Source: Augochlora pura
Lineage: Eukaryota > Arthropoda > Insecta > Hymenoptera > Halictidae
Direction: 5' to 3'
Length of the DNA: 64,000 bases
Assembly (NCBI RefSeq): GCF_028453695.1
Contig: NC_135780.1
Span: 9,793,172 to 9,857,171, forward strand
Each line of letters starts with the position of its first letter. Positions within the stretch are counted from its first letter, which is position 1. Under the pieces are notes generated by a model. That model had not been told where the DNA came from. It ran no database searches and saw only the letters and a list, made by a program, of their open reading frames with translations. The translations under genes were made by a program, and so were the position numbers. Shown here piece by piece: positions 34,105 through 46,454 of this stretch.

Positions 34105-34515
34105 ATGATGTCTAGGTGCAGAATTAATGATTTATAACGACTAGGAATAAAATTAACGATTTATAATGTCTATGAATAAAATTAACGATTTATAATGTCT
34201 AGGAATGAAATTAACGATTTATAATCTCTAAAAATAAAATTAACCATTTATAATGTCTAGGAATAAAATTAACCATTTATAATGTCTATGAATGAAATTA
34301 ACGATTTATAAGCTCTAAAAATAAAATTAACGATTTATAATGTCTATGAATAAAATTAAAGATTTTTGTCTATGAATAAAATTAAAGATTTTTGTCTAGG
34401 AATAAAATTAACGATTTATGTCTAGGAATAAAATTAACGATTTATAATGTCTAGGAATAAAATTAATGATTTATGATGTCGAGAAATGAAATTAATGATT
34501 ACTAATATCGAAGAA
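34105..34515. repeat. 29-bp minisatellite, about 14 copies
   Basis: The unit is close to AATTAACGATTTATAATGTC followed by TAGGAATAA. Two or three copies lost ATAATG and are shorter. Confidence 0.88.
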
Positions 34516-34549
34516 CAAAAAGAGGTGGGCTTTTATTGCATAGGACATA

Positions 34550-35300
34550 ATTTCGTCCCAGATTGCTGTGTGACGTGGGTATAATTAATAGAAAAATACA
34601 TACGTAAAACAGAAATTGCGGAAACTAGTTCCGATAGTAATAATAATAGGTTTCAGTGTTCGCATTTGGAAAAATAGTCGGATAGCACAGTGGATCGAGG
34701 AACGGGGTGACAAATTATACCGTGCGAATCTGTCGCGCGGCCAAACAAGAGACCCAAGGCCAGAGAGACCCACCTACTTCCCAAGCGGAACTATCGTCCA
34801 TTCAAGTGCACAATGGTCATCCATTCACAGATACACCGTCGATCAATGGGTGTACCGTTACGAGGTAACACTTCCTCGTATCGCTGGTCCGCGTGGGAAA
34901 ACAAATTCCCGTCGACTAATTGCAACCTGTCAATTACCCGAGCAATTTTGATAGTCGAATTCGTCCTGCCCTCCCGCTCCACCTCCTCCCACTCCCCCAC
35001 CCTGCTACACCGCGAGCATTTGCATATTTATACAGGACGAACTCTGATTACAGTCAGAACCGAGCCCCGGTATGAATTTTAATTGAGTCTAGTTTGAATG
35101 TCTAAAGAGAACGGAAACCGCGGCGCCAGATCACAGGAAATTAAAGGTTCGTGTGCTCGGCTTCGCCGAATCGGCGTCGGTCGGTGTTGCTCCGGTGATT
35201 TAATTAGTTACAAAATAGAAAAGAGAGAAGACTGTGATTTTGGTGTAATTAGATCGTGTGTTCGTTCGATTTTAACTGGGCGCTTCGGTGAATAGAATCG
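34550..35300. other. GC-rich island, nothing firm
   Basis: ACAATGG lies at 34810. TAGCACAGTGG at 34683 resembles a tRNA A box but no tRNA fold follows. Frames of up to 111 codons have no domain. Confidence 0.4.
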
Positions 35301-35308
35301 ATTGTTAA

Positions 35309-35453
35309 CCCTTTGCACTCGAAACCATTTGAACTGCAAATGTGAAATAATTCTCATGGCTCATAGTATTTCCATTCTGCGCGTAAATAATAATTTTAGT
35401 AGTAATAGCATAATTTTAGTGGTGCCTTGGAGTTACCATTCCAGTGCAAAGGG
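35309..35453 (-). mobile_element. Family A MITE, copy A3 (internally deleted)
   Basis: 145 bp with intact TTAA on both sides (35305-35308, 35454-35457). Termini are CCCTTTGCACTCGAAACC and, inverted, CCCTTTGCACTGGAATGG. The GGTAACTCCAAGGCACCACT block lies at the right, so it is reversed relative to A1, A2 and A4. It is about 90 bases shorter than the full-size copies. Confidence 0.85.
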
Positions 35454-35457
35454 TTAA

Positions 35458-36210
35458 GCAAACATTTCGGGTATTATTTCGACAAGATGGACGTTGGAGA
35501 ATGGATCGCGGATTTTATAGGTTACATGAGTTGCGGTTGACAATTGACGTCTTTGGGCAGCGATTTTAATTTGCACATTTTTGAGGTTATGTCTTTTAGA
35601 TTATCTCTTTAATCGAATTTAATATCGAGGGGTAATAATTTATAATAGAGAATTTTTAATCAATAATTATGATAATGTAATATTTTATCAATTTTTATAT
35701 CCGTAGTTCGAAACAAATGCTACAATAGAAAACATTTAATTATATTTAAAGTGAACACTTAATAATTCTAACCGGGTTCTAGGTAATATTTAACAATATT
35801 TTAACATCAATAGATAATTTAAATTAAATGTTAGAAAGTAATAATATAGGGTAAACGTTTTATAATACTGCATCCTAGTTTAATTACGCTACGATTTCCT
35901 AATAGATGCATCCTTAATAATTTTTCTCTAATAAAATAAAAGAATTTTCGTTTCTTATATAACTCAATTTACTTTAATTTCCAGTCAGAAAAACAATAAT
36001 CAAATTTATTACTTATCATTACACTGAAAAGTGTTAACAGAAATATAAAATCCACATTTCGATTTCAAACACCGTCAGATAAGTATTTCTCTTAAGAATT
36101 TCGCTGTGAATATAAACATCTTATTTATCGATCATTTCAACGTTCCCATAAATATTTCTAAGCGAAAGCTACCAACGAAAAAACAATTTCACCCTTCCGG
36201 CAAAAAAAAT
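35458..36210. other. AT-rich spacer, nothing recognised
   Basis: AT-rich sequence with no tandem array, paired termini or coding potential. Confidence 0.4.
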
Positions 36211-37320
36211 CATTTAGAAAGGATTAACTCGATCTTGCGGAGGAGCTCGGGCCGCGCTCTCACGAGCAATTTCTCCTAAACAATTTATTCCGGAGCGAGG
36301 CAGTGGAGAGGCCTCGAAGGCAGGTCCTTTGTCGCCGTAACCGCGGAGCCACGGCCTCGTGAGCGAAATAATCCGTAAAATCGGTCAATTAAACGATCCC
36401 GTTCAAGGATTCTCGAAGCGGCGGGGACAAAGTAGTGGAAGACAGGCGGCGGCGCGGTTCTTTGACGGCGTCGTTAGGGCAGCGACGCGTGCAAGGATCG
36501 TCCTCCTCTCTAAGGTCTCCGTCGGGGTAGCGTATCCCCGTCCGCGGAAAGACAGAAACGCGAAGGTCTCTCTCTCTCTCTCCGCTTGCGGCAGACGGCA
36601 AACAACCATGGAAAACGTTGCGGAAAAACAGAGGCGAGCACAGCGGGTAGAGAGAGAGAGAGAGAGAGAGAAACGGCTGAGAAGCGAACGTGACACGGGG
36701 ACCGTGGATCAGGCTAATCCGAGTAGACAGGAATCGCGGTGACCTCGTGGAAACCGATACGTGGGCACACGGATCGGACGCGTCCGTGTGTTACGCATCT
36801 GCGGATCATCCTACGGGCCGATGGATCCTATGGGGATCTCGTCGAGGGGTTTTCCTGGGGTCGCTAAGGGGCACCGCCGCCACCCATCACCCGGCCCAGG
36901 CCAATGAATGAGATAATTGAATTTCACGCAACGATGACTTCCCCCTCCCCGGTCGGCCGCGGACTACCAGAAATCCTTTTCCGTGTTTCTGCCCGGGGAT
37001 TTCCGGGGGATTTGACTTTCGAGATCATCGGAGGATCATCGAAGGATCAATCTAGGATGCCGCGAAGGATGCCTCGAAGGATTCCTTCCGTGCTCGTGCG
37101 GCTACCCCGGTTACGCGGCGGCTCCTTTGCCCGGGATGCGTTACCAAGTATCGTTTCCTCGGATCTTTTTGTACCGTACCCGGTTAGGGGATTTTCGAAA
37201 TTCTATTACACCGTGTTCCGGAGGCTTTACGGGCTCCCGTGAACGAGCCTGCACGGTGGTTGCGCGTATTCTCTGTTGAACGGTGATAGCCGTGCCTTTG
37301 TTCGCGACGGGCATTGATAG
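36211..37320. other. CpG-rich island, no gene seen
   Basis: Contains (CT)n at 36569-36581 and (GA)n at 36648-36671, plus short GAAGGATC/CGAAGGAT repeats at 37040-37085. Overlapping frames carry no known domain. Confidence 0.45.
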
Positions 37321-37339
37321 GAAATCATGCTTATGTTAA

Positions 37340-37514
37340 CACTAGATTTGCTCGACACTGAGAGCAACAGTTCTCTATGTTGGCGGAGGTAACAATGAGA
37401 TATTTATTCTGATTTTTGAAGAGTCGGTATTGTTGTATTTTTCGTAGGTAATATATTTGCTGAAGAAGTAACTCGTGGATGTATCTTTAAAATCTGAAGA
37501 ATCAACGAGTAGTG
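37340..37514. mobile_element. Possible TTAA-flanked element with CACTA ends
   Basis: 175 bp between TTAA at 37336-37339 and 37515-37518, with ends CACTAGA and, inverted, CACTACT. The inverted match is only about 5 bases and there is no second copy in the window, so chance is possible. Confidence 0.2.
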
Positions 37515-37518
37515 TTAA

Positions 37519-38000
37519 ACGAAGAAATTATAAATATCAGAGAAATCCTTAAATTTTGTAGCATGTATTTATCTTGCGAAATACTAATTTCCTCAGACAA
37601 TTATTAACTGAAATAAAGCGTACATGTGTCTCTTCTGATGATTGAAATATTGGAACAATATCCTAACACTGTATTAATGTGTTCGCAATTTTGCTCCTAT
37701 TCACTTTTATTACAAATAAAACTGACCAGAATAATTATAGCAACGCAAGGAATGAAAAATTAACTATCTCAGATTTATATTATATTTATTTTTTAAATAT
37801 AACACAATTGCTAGTAGCATAAAAATATTCACTCCTAATTACGCTTTCTATAAACTAGTTTACGAATATCAATATTTGTTTAACGAGCCACAGTCTAGTA
37901 ATTACTTTCCCACAAATCTCATAATTTTCTCTAAACAAATACAGCGTTATCAATTTTCTCTGCTGACAATTATCAAACTAAAAAGATCCTTAATATCCAA
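37519..38000. other. AT-rich spacer, nothing recognised
   Basis: AT-rich sequence without structure. Confidence 0.35.
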
Positions 38001-38405
38001 GGTTTGAGATTCACTGCGAGTTTCGTCGAACGGTTTCCGCGTATCGCGAGCTAGAGGCGTCTCAGCGAGACAGCGAGGATGATTTAGGGCAGCAGGGGTG
38101 GCGCGGACTCATTCGTCGAAAATCGCGTGATTCTGCGCGAGGAAGGTTTGCAAACAGGCGTCATTCGCATTCCCCCGGGGCGGCGAGGCTCGCGGATCCA
38201 TCGGGATCGGAGGGGGAGGGAGGGGGTTCGCTGCACTATACTTACACCAACGTGTGTAAGGAACAAACGCGACGGATGAATAGTGTTTCGTATGCTCCAT
38301 CATTGACTGTAATAGCGGGGTGGAACCCCCAATAGACGCCGCTCGTATTCACCAGATTGAACGCGCACCGTGAGCATTTAGCGCTTTACCATTGTCCGTT
38401 TGTCC

Positions 38406-38452
38406 GGATGTCAGCATCACTCTCTGATTGGCGGAGAGTGATGCTGACATCC
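38406..38452. repeat. Perfect 19-bp stem hairpin
   Basis: GGATGTCAGCATCACTCTC at 38406-38424 is exactly reverse-complementary to 38434-38452, with a 9-base loop. Seen directly. It could be the core of a small transposon, a hairpin RNA precursor or a cruciform; the stem is shorter than a usual microRNA duplex. Confidence 0.95.
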
Positions 38453-38486
38453 AATCGCCATTGAAAATCGTTAACTGTTGACTGTG

Positions 38487-38501
38487 GGGTCAACCTGACC
38501 C
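38487..38501. promoter_or_regulatory. IR3 palindrome GGGTCA-ACC-TGACCC
   Basis: Two inverted half-sites related to the nuclear-receptor half-site AGGTCA are separated by 3 bases. Receptor binding is inference from the motif alone. Confidence 0.25.
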
Positions 38502-38700
38502 GGCATTCAACCATTTCTCTCGTCGTTTTCCCCCCCTAAATAAAGCGGCCCCGACCAGTCACAACATTTCTGAACAAATTGCGCGCGAGCACTCTTTCTC
38601 GCGACTCGGCCGACACCATCTGCTCCGGCATAATTTCCAAAGTCTTATGGAAAAATTCCCATAGGTTTCTCTCGTGACTGGTCAGGCAATTTATATTTTA

Positions 38701-39370
38701 CATTTTCTCTGCATGAGACGTTTCTAGGAACTTTATTTCATTACTGCACACTTTAATAATTATATTTGTAGTAAATCATTCGATGTAGTCCTTGGCTCCA
38801 GTTTAAAATATTAAACAAATATTGTTGCAAACAATTTTGCTTCGTAATTCTGATTATAACATATACTTATATTAAAAGACGTTCATTATTGTATCGTTTC
38901 TGCAATTTCAACAACTTTCAGATGGAGGACGATTAGTAATTACTGAATTATTATTATTATTATTAAATTATAAGAATTGTATTAATAGTAAATTAAAATT
39001 GTCTGAATTAATTTCAGCAGTTTCTTTCTCTTAGTAATTTAATTAAGTTCAATATTAATATAATGGAGTTTATACACCCCTTAAATATTTACATTCCACA
39101 CAATCTAGTAATAATCATTTAAGTCGTTCCAAAATTTATTCATACTCATTACAAATAAATTTCAATTATATTATTGTCGTACGTGCACTTGCAAATATAC
39201 TGTAAATTATACAATGTTTAAATTTCCAATTTCGATCTTGATATATCATGTCTCAATCCTAAGATAAAACTTTCAATTTCACAAAAAATTGCTCGCACAT
39301 ACTTATTTATTGACACACGCTTCACCTATACATCGCATGCCACAAGTACACCATCTATTAAACAATCCAC
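38701..39370. other. AT-rich spacer, nothing recognised
   Basis: AT-rich sequence with (ATT)n near 38948-38966. No paired termini or open frames. Confidence 0.4.
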
Positions 39371-39755
39371 CGAGTGAAAGACAATCTTCTAAAACGAGAC
39401 GAAAATTCCCCTTAGATCGTACGTCTGCGACAAGCTGCGTAACAAATGATCGGATCGATTTGCAAGTCCTTAAAAAAGAGAAAAAGAGAGAAAAAAGAAG
39501 GAATCGTGTCACCCATACAAGCCGGCCGCGACAGTCAAAGTGTTAATCACCGTGCCTCGGGACCTGGAAACGTCGCAATTCCAAGATTGATGGAGTTGGC
39601 TGGTATCGGGAGAAGGAGCCGTTCCATTGTTCGTGTAACGGTCCCCGCGAAGAAAGCGGCGCAACAGAGGAAGAAAGTCAAAAGGAATTTTCCCTATTTG
39701 ATATGACGGGCGAACAACCGGGTGTAGGGAGGAGGGGATGGGGTTGAGGCAACGC

Positions 39756-39787
<32 letters not shown>

Positions 39788-40540
39788 CCGGGTACGATGC
39801 GAATTGTTTACAACGTCAGGTCCTACTCAGGCGGTATTGTTTTCCGTGGGATTGAAGTGCTCGTAAAACAAACCCCCCTTGAAATTAGAGCAGTCCTTGC
39901 GGCTCCATAGAAGCGCGCGCGCGCGTAACGCCGCTCGCGTAACACACCCTGGCGTGCCCCTCCTCGCGCGATACAATGTCTGTAGTCCCGTCGTCGCCCC
40001 CCCCCCTCCCTCCTCCCTCTCCCTCTCCCGCCCCACCACCTCTTTCCGTGAAACTAACACTGTGCATTACCATGACAATGGCTAGATTAAAAAAAAGAAG
40101 GGGAGAGTGGGATACACGCACCCCTGGTCTGGCGAGAGCCTGTCTGACACGTACGGAACCGGGGAACGACGGAAACACGGACCGTTTTAGAGGCGGTCGA
40201 AAAAAAAGAGGAGAAAAAAAAAGATTGCGCCGAGCAGGGGTGCAACCCTTTTCCTCTTTCAGGTGAACCGATTGCGCGCGTAATCCCGAGCCCTTTTTGG
40301 CGCGGATCGGAAACAAGACCCGCAGCCACGATACGGAGTCGTATTATCGATTGCTGTTTGATTATCTTGCCGCTTCTTTAAATATTCTGGTCACCTACCC
40401 TCCTGGCGCGCAGCCTCGGGCACGACGGCCCGCTGGATTAGAGAGTTAGCGGGAGCTGAACAGGGCTATGGGGGGTTGTTGCCGGTAGGGTGATTTAACT
40501 CCTCCAAGTTTGATAGAGCAAGCATCGGACCGGCTCTTGA
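39371..40540. other. CpG-rich island, no gene seen
   Basis: Contains CCATTGT (39624), (GA)n at 39759-39787, alternating CG at 39914-39926, and a C-rich CCCTCTCCCT run at 39998-40035. Pro/Ser- or Gly-rich frames are repeat translations. Confidence 0.45.
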
Positions 40541-40990
40541 TTTCGTTGTTTGTATTGTTAAGGATTGATCGGTACGCTTTTCTGGGGGATGAATAGTGTT
40601 CTTCGTGATTGTTTTATTTATGTCGCTGTCTGGTTTCAGTATTAATTAGTGGGAGCAGTTTTATAGAAACATTCAGTTGACGACGTTGTACATCTGTTTT
40701 TGTGGTCTTTTGTAGATTAAATATATTTTTATTTATAAAATGTGGACAGAGTAGAAGTGTCTTAGTTGTAGCTGATATTAAAGTGCACTGAATTAACTGT
40801 GTCTTTCATAATTAAAATCTGATTGGTTAATATTATTAGTACTAGTTTTTATTTCTTCTTATAAATAATAACATCGCATTTATCAAGTCACACAATTTTT
40901 ATTCAGAAAATCCGTGTGCTAATGCTATTGTTAAAAATGTTTAGATAAACATTAAACCATAACGATGTTAATTCCATTCAGTAATAAAGC
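40541..40990. other. AT-rich spacer, nothing recognised
   Basis: AT-rich sequence without structure. Confidence 0.35.
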
Positions 40991-41640
40991 ATTCAACCGT
41001 TCGCTTTTAGAGTAAAAAGCCTCGGCAACAATTACGAATCAGCCACAAAACGACGGTAGCAACGACGCTGAAAACCGAGGACAGTTTCCAGCGACACCCG
41101 AGACAACGAGGTATCCCATTGGCGTGGCCGCGAAGGGGGTGGGCCCGAGCCAAAAAAAAAATCCGGCGTTAAAAAGCACACCGGGCGGCTATGGTGGTGG
41201 CTGCCTTGGACAATGGCCGGTGCGTGGAAAAGTGTCCGTAGCCAACAGCCATCGGGCCGCGACAATGGACATTCGAAGAAATGTATGTTTGGGGCCCCGG
41301 ACAATGCCGGACAAAGGAACGATCTAAGTGCCTACATGTTGCACACCAGCCCCGCTACAAATACCCGGATGTCTGCCCAATGGATCCTGACGGGAGTCGC
41401 ATCAACCGCGTGTCTCGGAAGCGTCCCGGCCGATGAAAGAACACGCTTCGGCACCAGATGACCGGTGCGCGGAGGTGTATCGCATCTTTTAGGTTAAGTC
41501 GCCCCATTCGACAGCCTTGCCCTCCGGAGCAACGGGATCGCTCGGACAAACGGGATTACGCAATTTTGATGTGAATGGTGGGAACTGTTATAGTGCGCGA
41601 GGATAATGGGGCCACTCGATCGACGACGTCTCCCATGAAA
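40991..41640. other. GC-rich island with Sox-type motifs
   Basis: GGACAATGG (motif at 41210) and GACAATGG (41262) occur within 60 bases, with a related GGACAATGCCGG near 41300. Frames of 64 to 90 codons on both strands have no known domain. Confidence 0.45.
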
Positions 41641-41772
41641 ATATATTTTTCGATGAGAGGGGAGAATTGTTTTTAATGGTTGCCTAGATTTTTTAATCTG
41701 CTTCCTTGCGAGTTAATATATATTAGAACAGAAACATTTTTAATAATAGTGTAATAGTTGTAACAGTGATAT

Positions 41773-42010
41773 ACCGTTCTTTGTAGCAGTACATTGTACA
41801 TTAGCACACTGTTCTTTGTAGCAGTACATTATACATTAGCACACTGTTCTTTAAAACAGCACACTGTTCTTTGTAGCAGTACATTATACATTGGCACACT
41901 GTTCTTTGTAGCAGTACATTGTACATTAGCACACTGTTCTTTATAGCAGTACATTATACATTAGCACACTGTTCTTTGTAGCAGTACACTGTTCTTCATA
42001 GCAGTATATG
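41773..42010. repeat. 35-bp minisatellite, about 7 copies
   Basis: The unit is GCACACTGTTCTTTGTAGCA followed by GTACATTATACATTA. Two copies are shortened by loss of the GTACATT part, giving back-to-back ACTGTTCTT. Confidence 0.92.
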
Positions 42011-42460
42011 AAGCAGATTTACATACTACTTGCACGTGGTACAAATAGACCTAATAGAAGAAGAATTGTATGCACTTGCACGTGGCAAATAGAAATGGAA
42101 ATAAAACAAATAAAAGTGAAAATAAAAGTTCGTGAGATTAGATATATCTAGAATTTGAATAAAAGTTTGCGAGATACAAAATTAAAGAAGCTTTAAAAAT
42201 GTTTGTTACTTGCAACTACCGTAGACAATTTTACATGAATCTACACGAATAAAAATAACATGCCTTATTTAATAACTTTATAAATTCGTAAAAGCGTATG
42301 AAGTAAGATTCAATTTTTCTCATGTCTTCAGCTGCTATAAATCAATCAAATAGATGATCTAATGATCGCAATCACAGCAACAATGCGTTCTGCATTTAAC
42401 TGCATAATCGTTCGGACAAACAATATCAACCCCGCGTGTAAACAGTAATTAAAATCGGCT
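42011..42460. other. AT-rich spacer
   Basis: ACTTGCACGTGG..CAAATAG occurs twice, near 42029 and 42074. Nothing else recognised. Confidence 0.35.
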
Positions 42461-43340
42461 TTTTCAGTATCCAGGAAAGCCACGGTCAGACTCACGGTAC
42501 TTGAACCAAACCCTAATTTATCCTTAATTAACACGATCCGTGCAAAGCGAGCTCGATTCTCCGAGTATCGGCGGTACAAGCGGAAAGAGAAAGAAGTCCC
42601 ATTAGTCGTATAACGATAACAGGGGACGGAGAAAGCAAAGAGCACGGGGAAAACAACGGCGGTCGGCGGGCAAGATTTATGGTGTCGAGGTCCAGAGGTA
42701 AACGTCGAGGGGCTGAGGGATGTCAGCGTAGCTAGAGGGGGCGCAGGAAATAATTCTAGAACGGTGGTGGACAGAGGACTTCGAGATGGAAATGTCGGCG
42801 AACGGTCCATCCGTTTTAATGGGCCCCGTGTTGTAAAAATAAATGTTCGGGACCGAAAGCTCTCCGCAAGCTGTAAACACTGCTATTTCCGGCGTTGTAA
42901 ACACCTAGCCACGGTGCCCCGTTCCGCTCGACTCTCCTCGCCCTTCCCCCCCACCCCCCCCCCCCCCCCCCCCCCCCGTAGTAAACGTCCGCACGCGTAT
43001 TTCGCTTGTTAATATCTTAAGTGGATTTTCGTCCGTTGACTTGGCGGGAAAGGACACGCGAAAGATCCGGCCGTTTTACGACTGGACTTCTTGACGCTCG
43101 ACAAAACCCCCGGGGTTCCGGTGAAATATCCCCGTCCGACCCACGGGATCCGTTCGGTCACCAAACCGGAGACACCATGGCGAAACGACTTCCTTGCCGA
43201 ATGCGGACCCAACGCGCTTTTACCGGGCCCAACACGCCCGAGGAAATTGCTTTCGGACCACCACGTGCTCTGCACATTTACAGTTCGCATCCCCCTGCAG
43301 TTTTTTTCTCAGCGAAGGAATTGCCTCGCTAAACAATTCT
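42461..43340. other. GC-rich island with C homopolymer
   Basis: Contains C24 at 42954-42977. The 154-codon minus-strand frame at 42346-42810 has no domain. Confidence 0.45.
42954..42977. repeat. C homopolymer, 24 bases
   Basis: Uninterrupted C run preceded by CCCCCCCCA. Long homopolymers are prone to sequencing and length error. Confidence 0.95.
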
Positions 43341-43960
43341 TGTCCTCTCGTAAAATAGGGCGAAAATGTCGTTTAAGGGAAGCTGTAAATTCATAAAATA
43401 TCACGCTATATGTTGCAATTTTTAATAGTTGTAGTCGGAAAATTGTGTGAATGAGGTTTGCGCTGATAACATCTTGCGGAGGAAAACTACCCCTTTCTCT
43501 TTCGAGGCATAAATTGTTGAATCTAGTCGAAATTAATATTGTGTCCGTTAACATATTCCTAATAGTTTTTTTCTAAATTTTAGTAATTAATTTAATTATT
43601 ATAGTGATAGTTTGTCAGGCCTCCCTTAGCAAAGATAACGGCTTGAAAGTTTGACAAAATTAGGGATGTTGTTATATATCTTTTAATTTCGTCTCGCGCG
43701 TTTTAATATTTAATATTATTTTTTCTTATTCTGTTGCCCTGCTATAGCATCAAATTATCTTAAATTTACAAATGTACAAATAACGAACTAAAAGCCTAAT
43801 ATTGTAATCAAAAGTTAAAATTACTTTTCACAAGCAGTACAATTTAATTTAATTACTCTTTTAATTGGAAAATCCAGTCAAATGCAAAGCAAAGGGATGA
43901 AACTCTACACAAATACAAAACAATACCTAAAACACTTACGGCTCTGCCATGCGTTCGCAC
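43341..43960. other. AT-rich spacer, nothing recognised
   Basis: AT-rich sequence without structure or coding potential. Confidence 0.35.
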
Positions 43961-44900
43961 TAAACATTAAGAAACGATCAAAAAGAACCGCGAAACTTTA
44001 CAAACGCGTAAAATATTACGGTTCAATAAATGACCGTGAACAAGTTCATCTTTCGCGCCTCGAAAGAAGAAGTGCCCGCCCCAAAAGGGAGCATAGACTC
44101 CTTTGAGTCGATGCACTCGACTGAATTAACGCGGGAGCCCACCGCCGTCTAATTTCGCGGCGACGACAATGCGAGGCGTGACTGCGGCTGGATTTCCGGT
44201 CTCGGTAACGCGATTAAAATATAATTGCCGCGTAATATTTAAATAATTGCCGCGTAAAGAAAAAAAAAAGAGAGGAACAAGTGTAATAACTTGTGCGTCA
44301 AAGGGACATCAACGCGGCGAACACGAGGGGGGTTGTTTTGTGCGGCCCGCAATTGCCTACCGGCCTCATTCGTGTGTGCCCTCGAACAACGGGCCACCGC
44401 CGTGAACACCGCGGAATTTTTACAACGCCTCAGCTAATACCCTCTTTCAGCTCGAGTGGTATAAAACGCTGTAATTAGCGCGAATCAACGGTGACCGGGC
44501 TCGAAGGCCTTGCTCTTTGCCTCGCCACCGCGAGCCCTGTCCCTCTCTTTCTCCTTCTTCTTTCTCTTTCGCGTGGTTTCTCTCTCCCCCTCTCTCTTGC
44601 CCTTTCTCACTCATTTCCCCTCTCTCTCTCTCTTTCTCTATTTTTCTCTCGCTCTCTTCATCCCTCATCTGCATCCCTCTCGCACGACATCACCGCTCCT
44701 CACTCCGCCTTTCCAAGTTACCTTTTCAGACGCAATTTGCACGAGCTACCTGTTTTAAATTAACATTGAATGCGCTTTCCTATGATCTCGGTTCGTTAAT
44801 AATCAGAAATTTGTAGCGACGCGATTATATTCCGACTTGAACGGTGACGGCGACGCTTGTTTGTTAATTCGTCGAATTATGTAATTAGATCGGCAGTGGC
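43961..44900. other. GC-rich island with CT tract
   Basis: An AATAATTGCCGCGTAA-like duplication occurs near 44220-44258 and a CT tract at 44540-44665. Frames there are repeat translations. Confidence 0.45.
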
Positions 44901-45059
44901 GATTTTACTGTTCGCTATTGCGGAGATGTGTAATTGGTCTGTGACGTCTTTTGGAGTAGCTGAGCGATGGAGTCATTAAGTGGAGTCAATAAGTGATTGT
45001 TATGTAGTGCAAGTTCCATGTATTGGAGACGTTCCTTGTTCTAATAGAGCGGAGGAAGC

Positions 45060-45198
45060 ACAGTATTGCTCATTGGCTCGGTCACCTTGTGCAGGTTAAT
45101 CTCGCCTCTCATTGGCCACTGGTTTTCGTTAATAATTCGTAAACGAAGCCACGGATTGCATTTTCGATTAGGAAAAAATTACTTCAAATGATCTCAGG
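45060..45198 (+). mobile_element. Foldback family K, copy K3 (right half only)
   Basis: It matches the centre and right arm of K1 and K2: TCATTGGC(T/C), CTC(G)TCTCATTGG-like centre, then AATAATTCGTAAACGAAGCC and GGATTGCATTTTCG, ending TGATCTCAGG. The left arm is absent. Sequence similarity continues past the arm to TAATAATTTTG. Confidence 0.65.
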
Positions 45199-45351
45199 AA
45201 CCCGTCATTTCTCAGAGTTATAATAATTTTGATACACCCTGTATATGTAACGCACTTCAAAGCATAGAAAATACAAATACTAAGTCGATCATACAGATAC
45301 TAAGTCAGAAAATACTGTAAGTCAGAAAATTGATTTCGAGTTCAGAGTTGA

Positions 45352-45569
45352 CGCTTTCACGACCGCGTCAGAAACCTAAAATATTACATGAAATTAAAAA
45401 ATTAAAATTAAATTTTTAAACAGACTTATATGGTAACAATTACTTCTTCAACATTTCTACCCCATAGAAATATCAATAAGAAGAAATAATTTCTACACTT
45501 GATCGTTAAACGACACGATTTGAAACGGGAAGATCTTCTAAATATTAAAATTATTTCAAGCGCAAAGGG
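45352..45569. mobile_element. Possible degraded TTAA-type element
   Basis: The right end, CAAGCGCAAAGGG, resembles an inverted family A terminus. TTGA flanks both ends (45348-45351, 45570-45573). The left end CGCTTTCACGACCG matches poorly, so the assignment is tentative. Confidence 0.3.
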
Positions 45570-45599
45570 TTGAACTTAAGGAACCGTTTAAGATTTTCG

Positions 45600-46440
45600 G
45601 AAGCGCATCTAAACAGAACGTTCTAACATGTAATCGGCGGCAACCTCGGCTCGGACCAGGGAAACGGTCGTCTGTGAGCCACCCCCATATGTCAGCGAGG
45701 GGCTGGGAACTTACCCCTTCTTCCGCGGGGTCGCTTTAATTAATTACTCGCTAGTTTTGTGCGCGCAACTTTCTCGCTTCCCGGCGCGCCTTTGACGGCC
45801 CCCCCGGCTACAAGCGGATCGTCGAACAGACCTTCAGGAGTCGGCGCGCACGCGGGGGTGTGGGTTCCCGCGAAGGAGAAGAAAGTGCGTTAGGGGCTGG
45901 AAGGAAAAAAAGCGCGCGAGCACGCGCGCGCGCGCGCAAGTTAAACGGCCAGGTATTTTACGGAAGGGTCGTCCCGGCCGGGTACTTAGCCTATCGTCAC
46001 CACCTTTTTTCAATGCCAATTAGCGTCGAGCCCACGCTCCGGTTGGTCCGACCCGCGCGCCGCGAGCTGGAACGCGAAAAAGGAATGCCCCGAAGGAAAA
46101 AAGGGGCACGGAAAGGAAAGAGAAAGGAGAGAGAGAGAGAGAGAAGGGCGCGAGAGGAGCATTCAGAGAAAGGGCCACACCACTTCCGCCTTGTGGTGGA
46201 ACCCGTCACTTTATTCCTCCGCGATAACGACGAATTATGACGAACGCGAGACTCTCCGCACACATGGCTACGACGTCGGCGCGCATTGCCGAGGGGTGGC
46301 AGGCGTCAAAGATTTCCACGGGACTTTGACGGTGTTCACGGTGTTCACGGGGATGGATAATCAAAGGTCGTGGGGACCAGAGGTGTTGCTGTGCTTGGAG
46401 AAAGCGGACAGGACTATTTTCGCTTCGAATGACCGGACCT
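45600..46440. other. CpG-rich island, no gene seen
   Basis: Contains alternating CG at 45922-45938 and (GA)n at 46127-46145. Lys/Arg/Glu-rich frames are low complexity. Confidence 0.45.
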
Positions 46441-46454
46441 GAAGTCGATAGAAC

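Larger units (their letters stand above)
38001..38700. other. GC-rich segment with several inverted repeats
   Basis: Contains CCATTGT (38389), the perfect hairpin at 38406-38452, the IR3 motif at 38487-38501, and GACCAGTCAC / GTGACTGGTC arms at 38553-38562 and 38674-38683. It has unusually many dyad symmetries for its size. Confidence 0.5.

Noticed and set aside
34680..34740. TAGCACAGTGG, a match to a tRNA A box, with GTGCGAATCTG downstream
   Set aside because: D and anticodon stems do not pair and the B box is poor; at most a degraded tRNA-derived relic.
45230..45250. ACACCCTGTATA phrase after copy K3
   Set aside because: It is common near insect transposon ends, but no inverted partner was found here, so no element boundary can be claimed.
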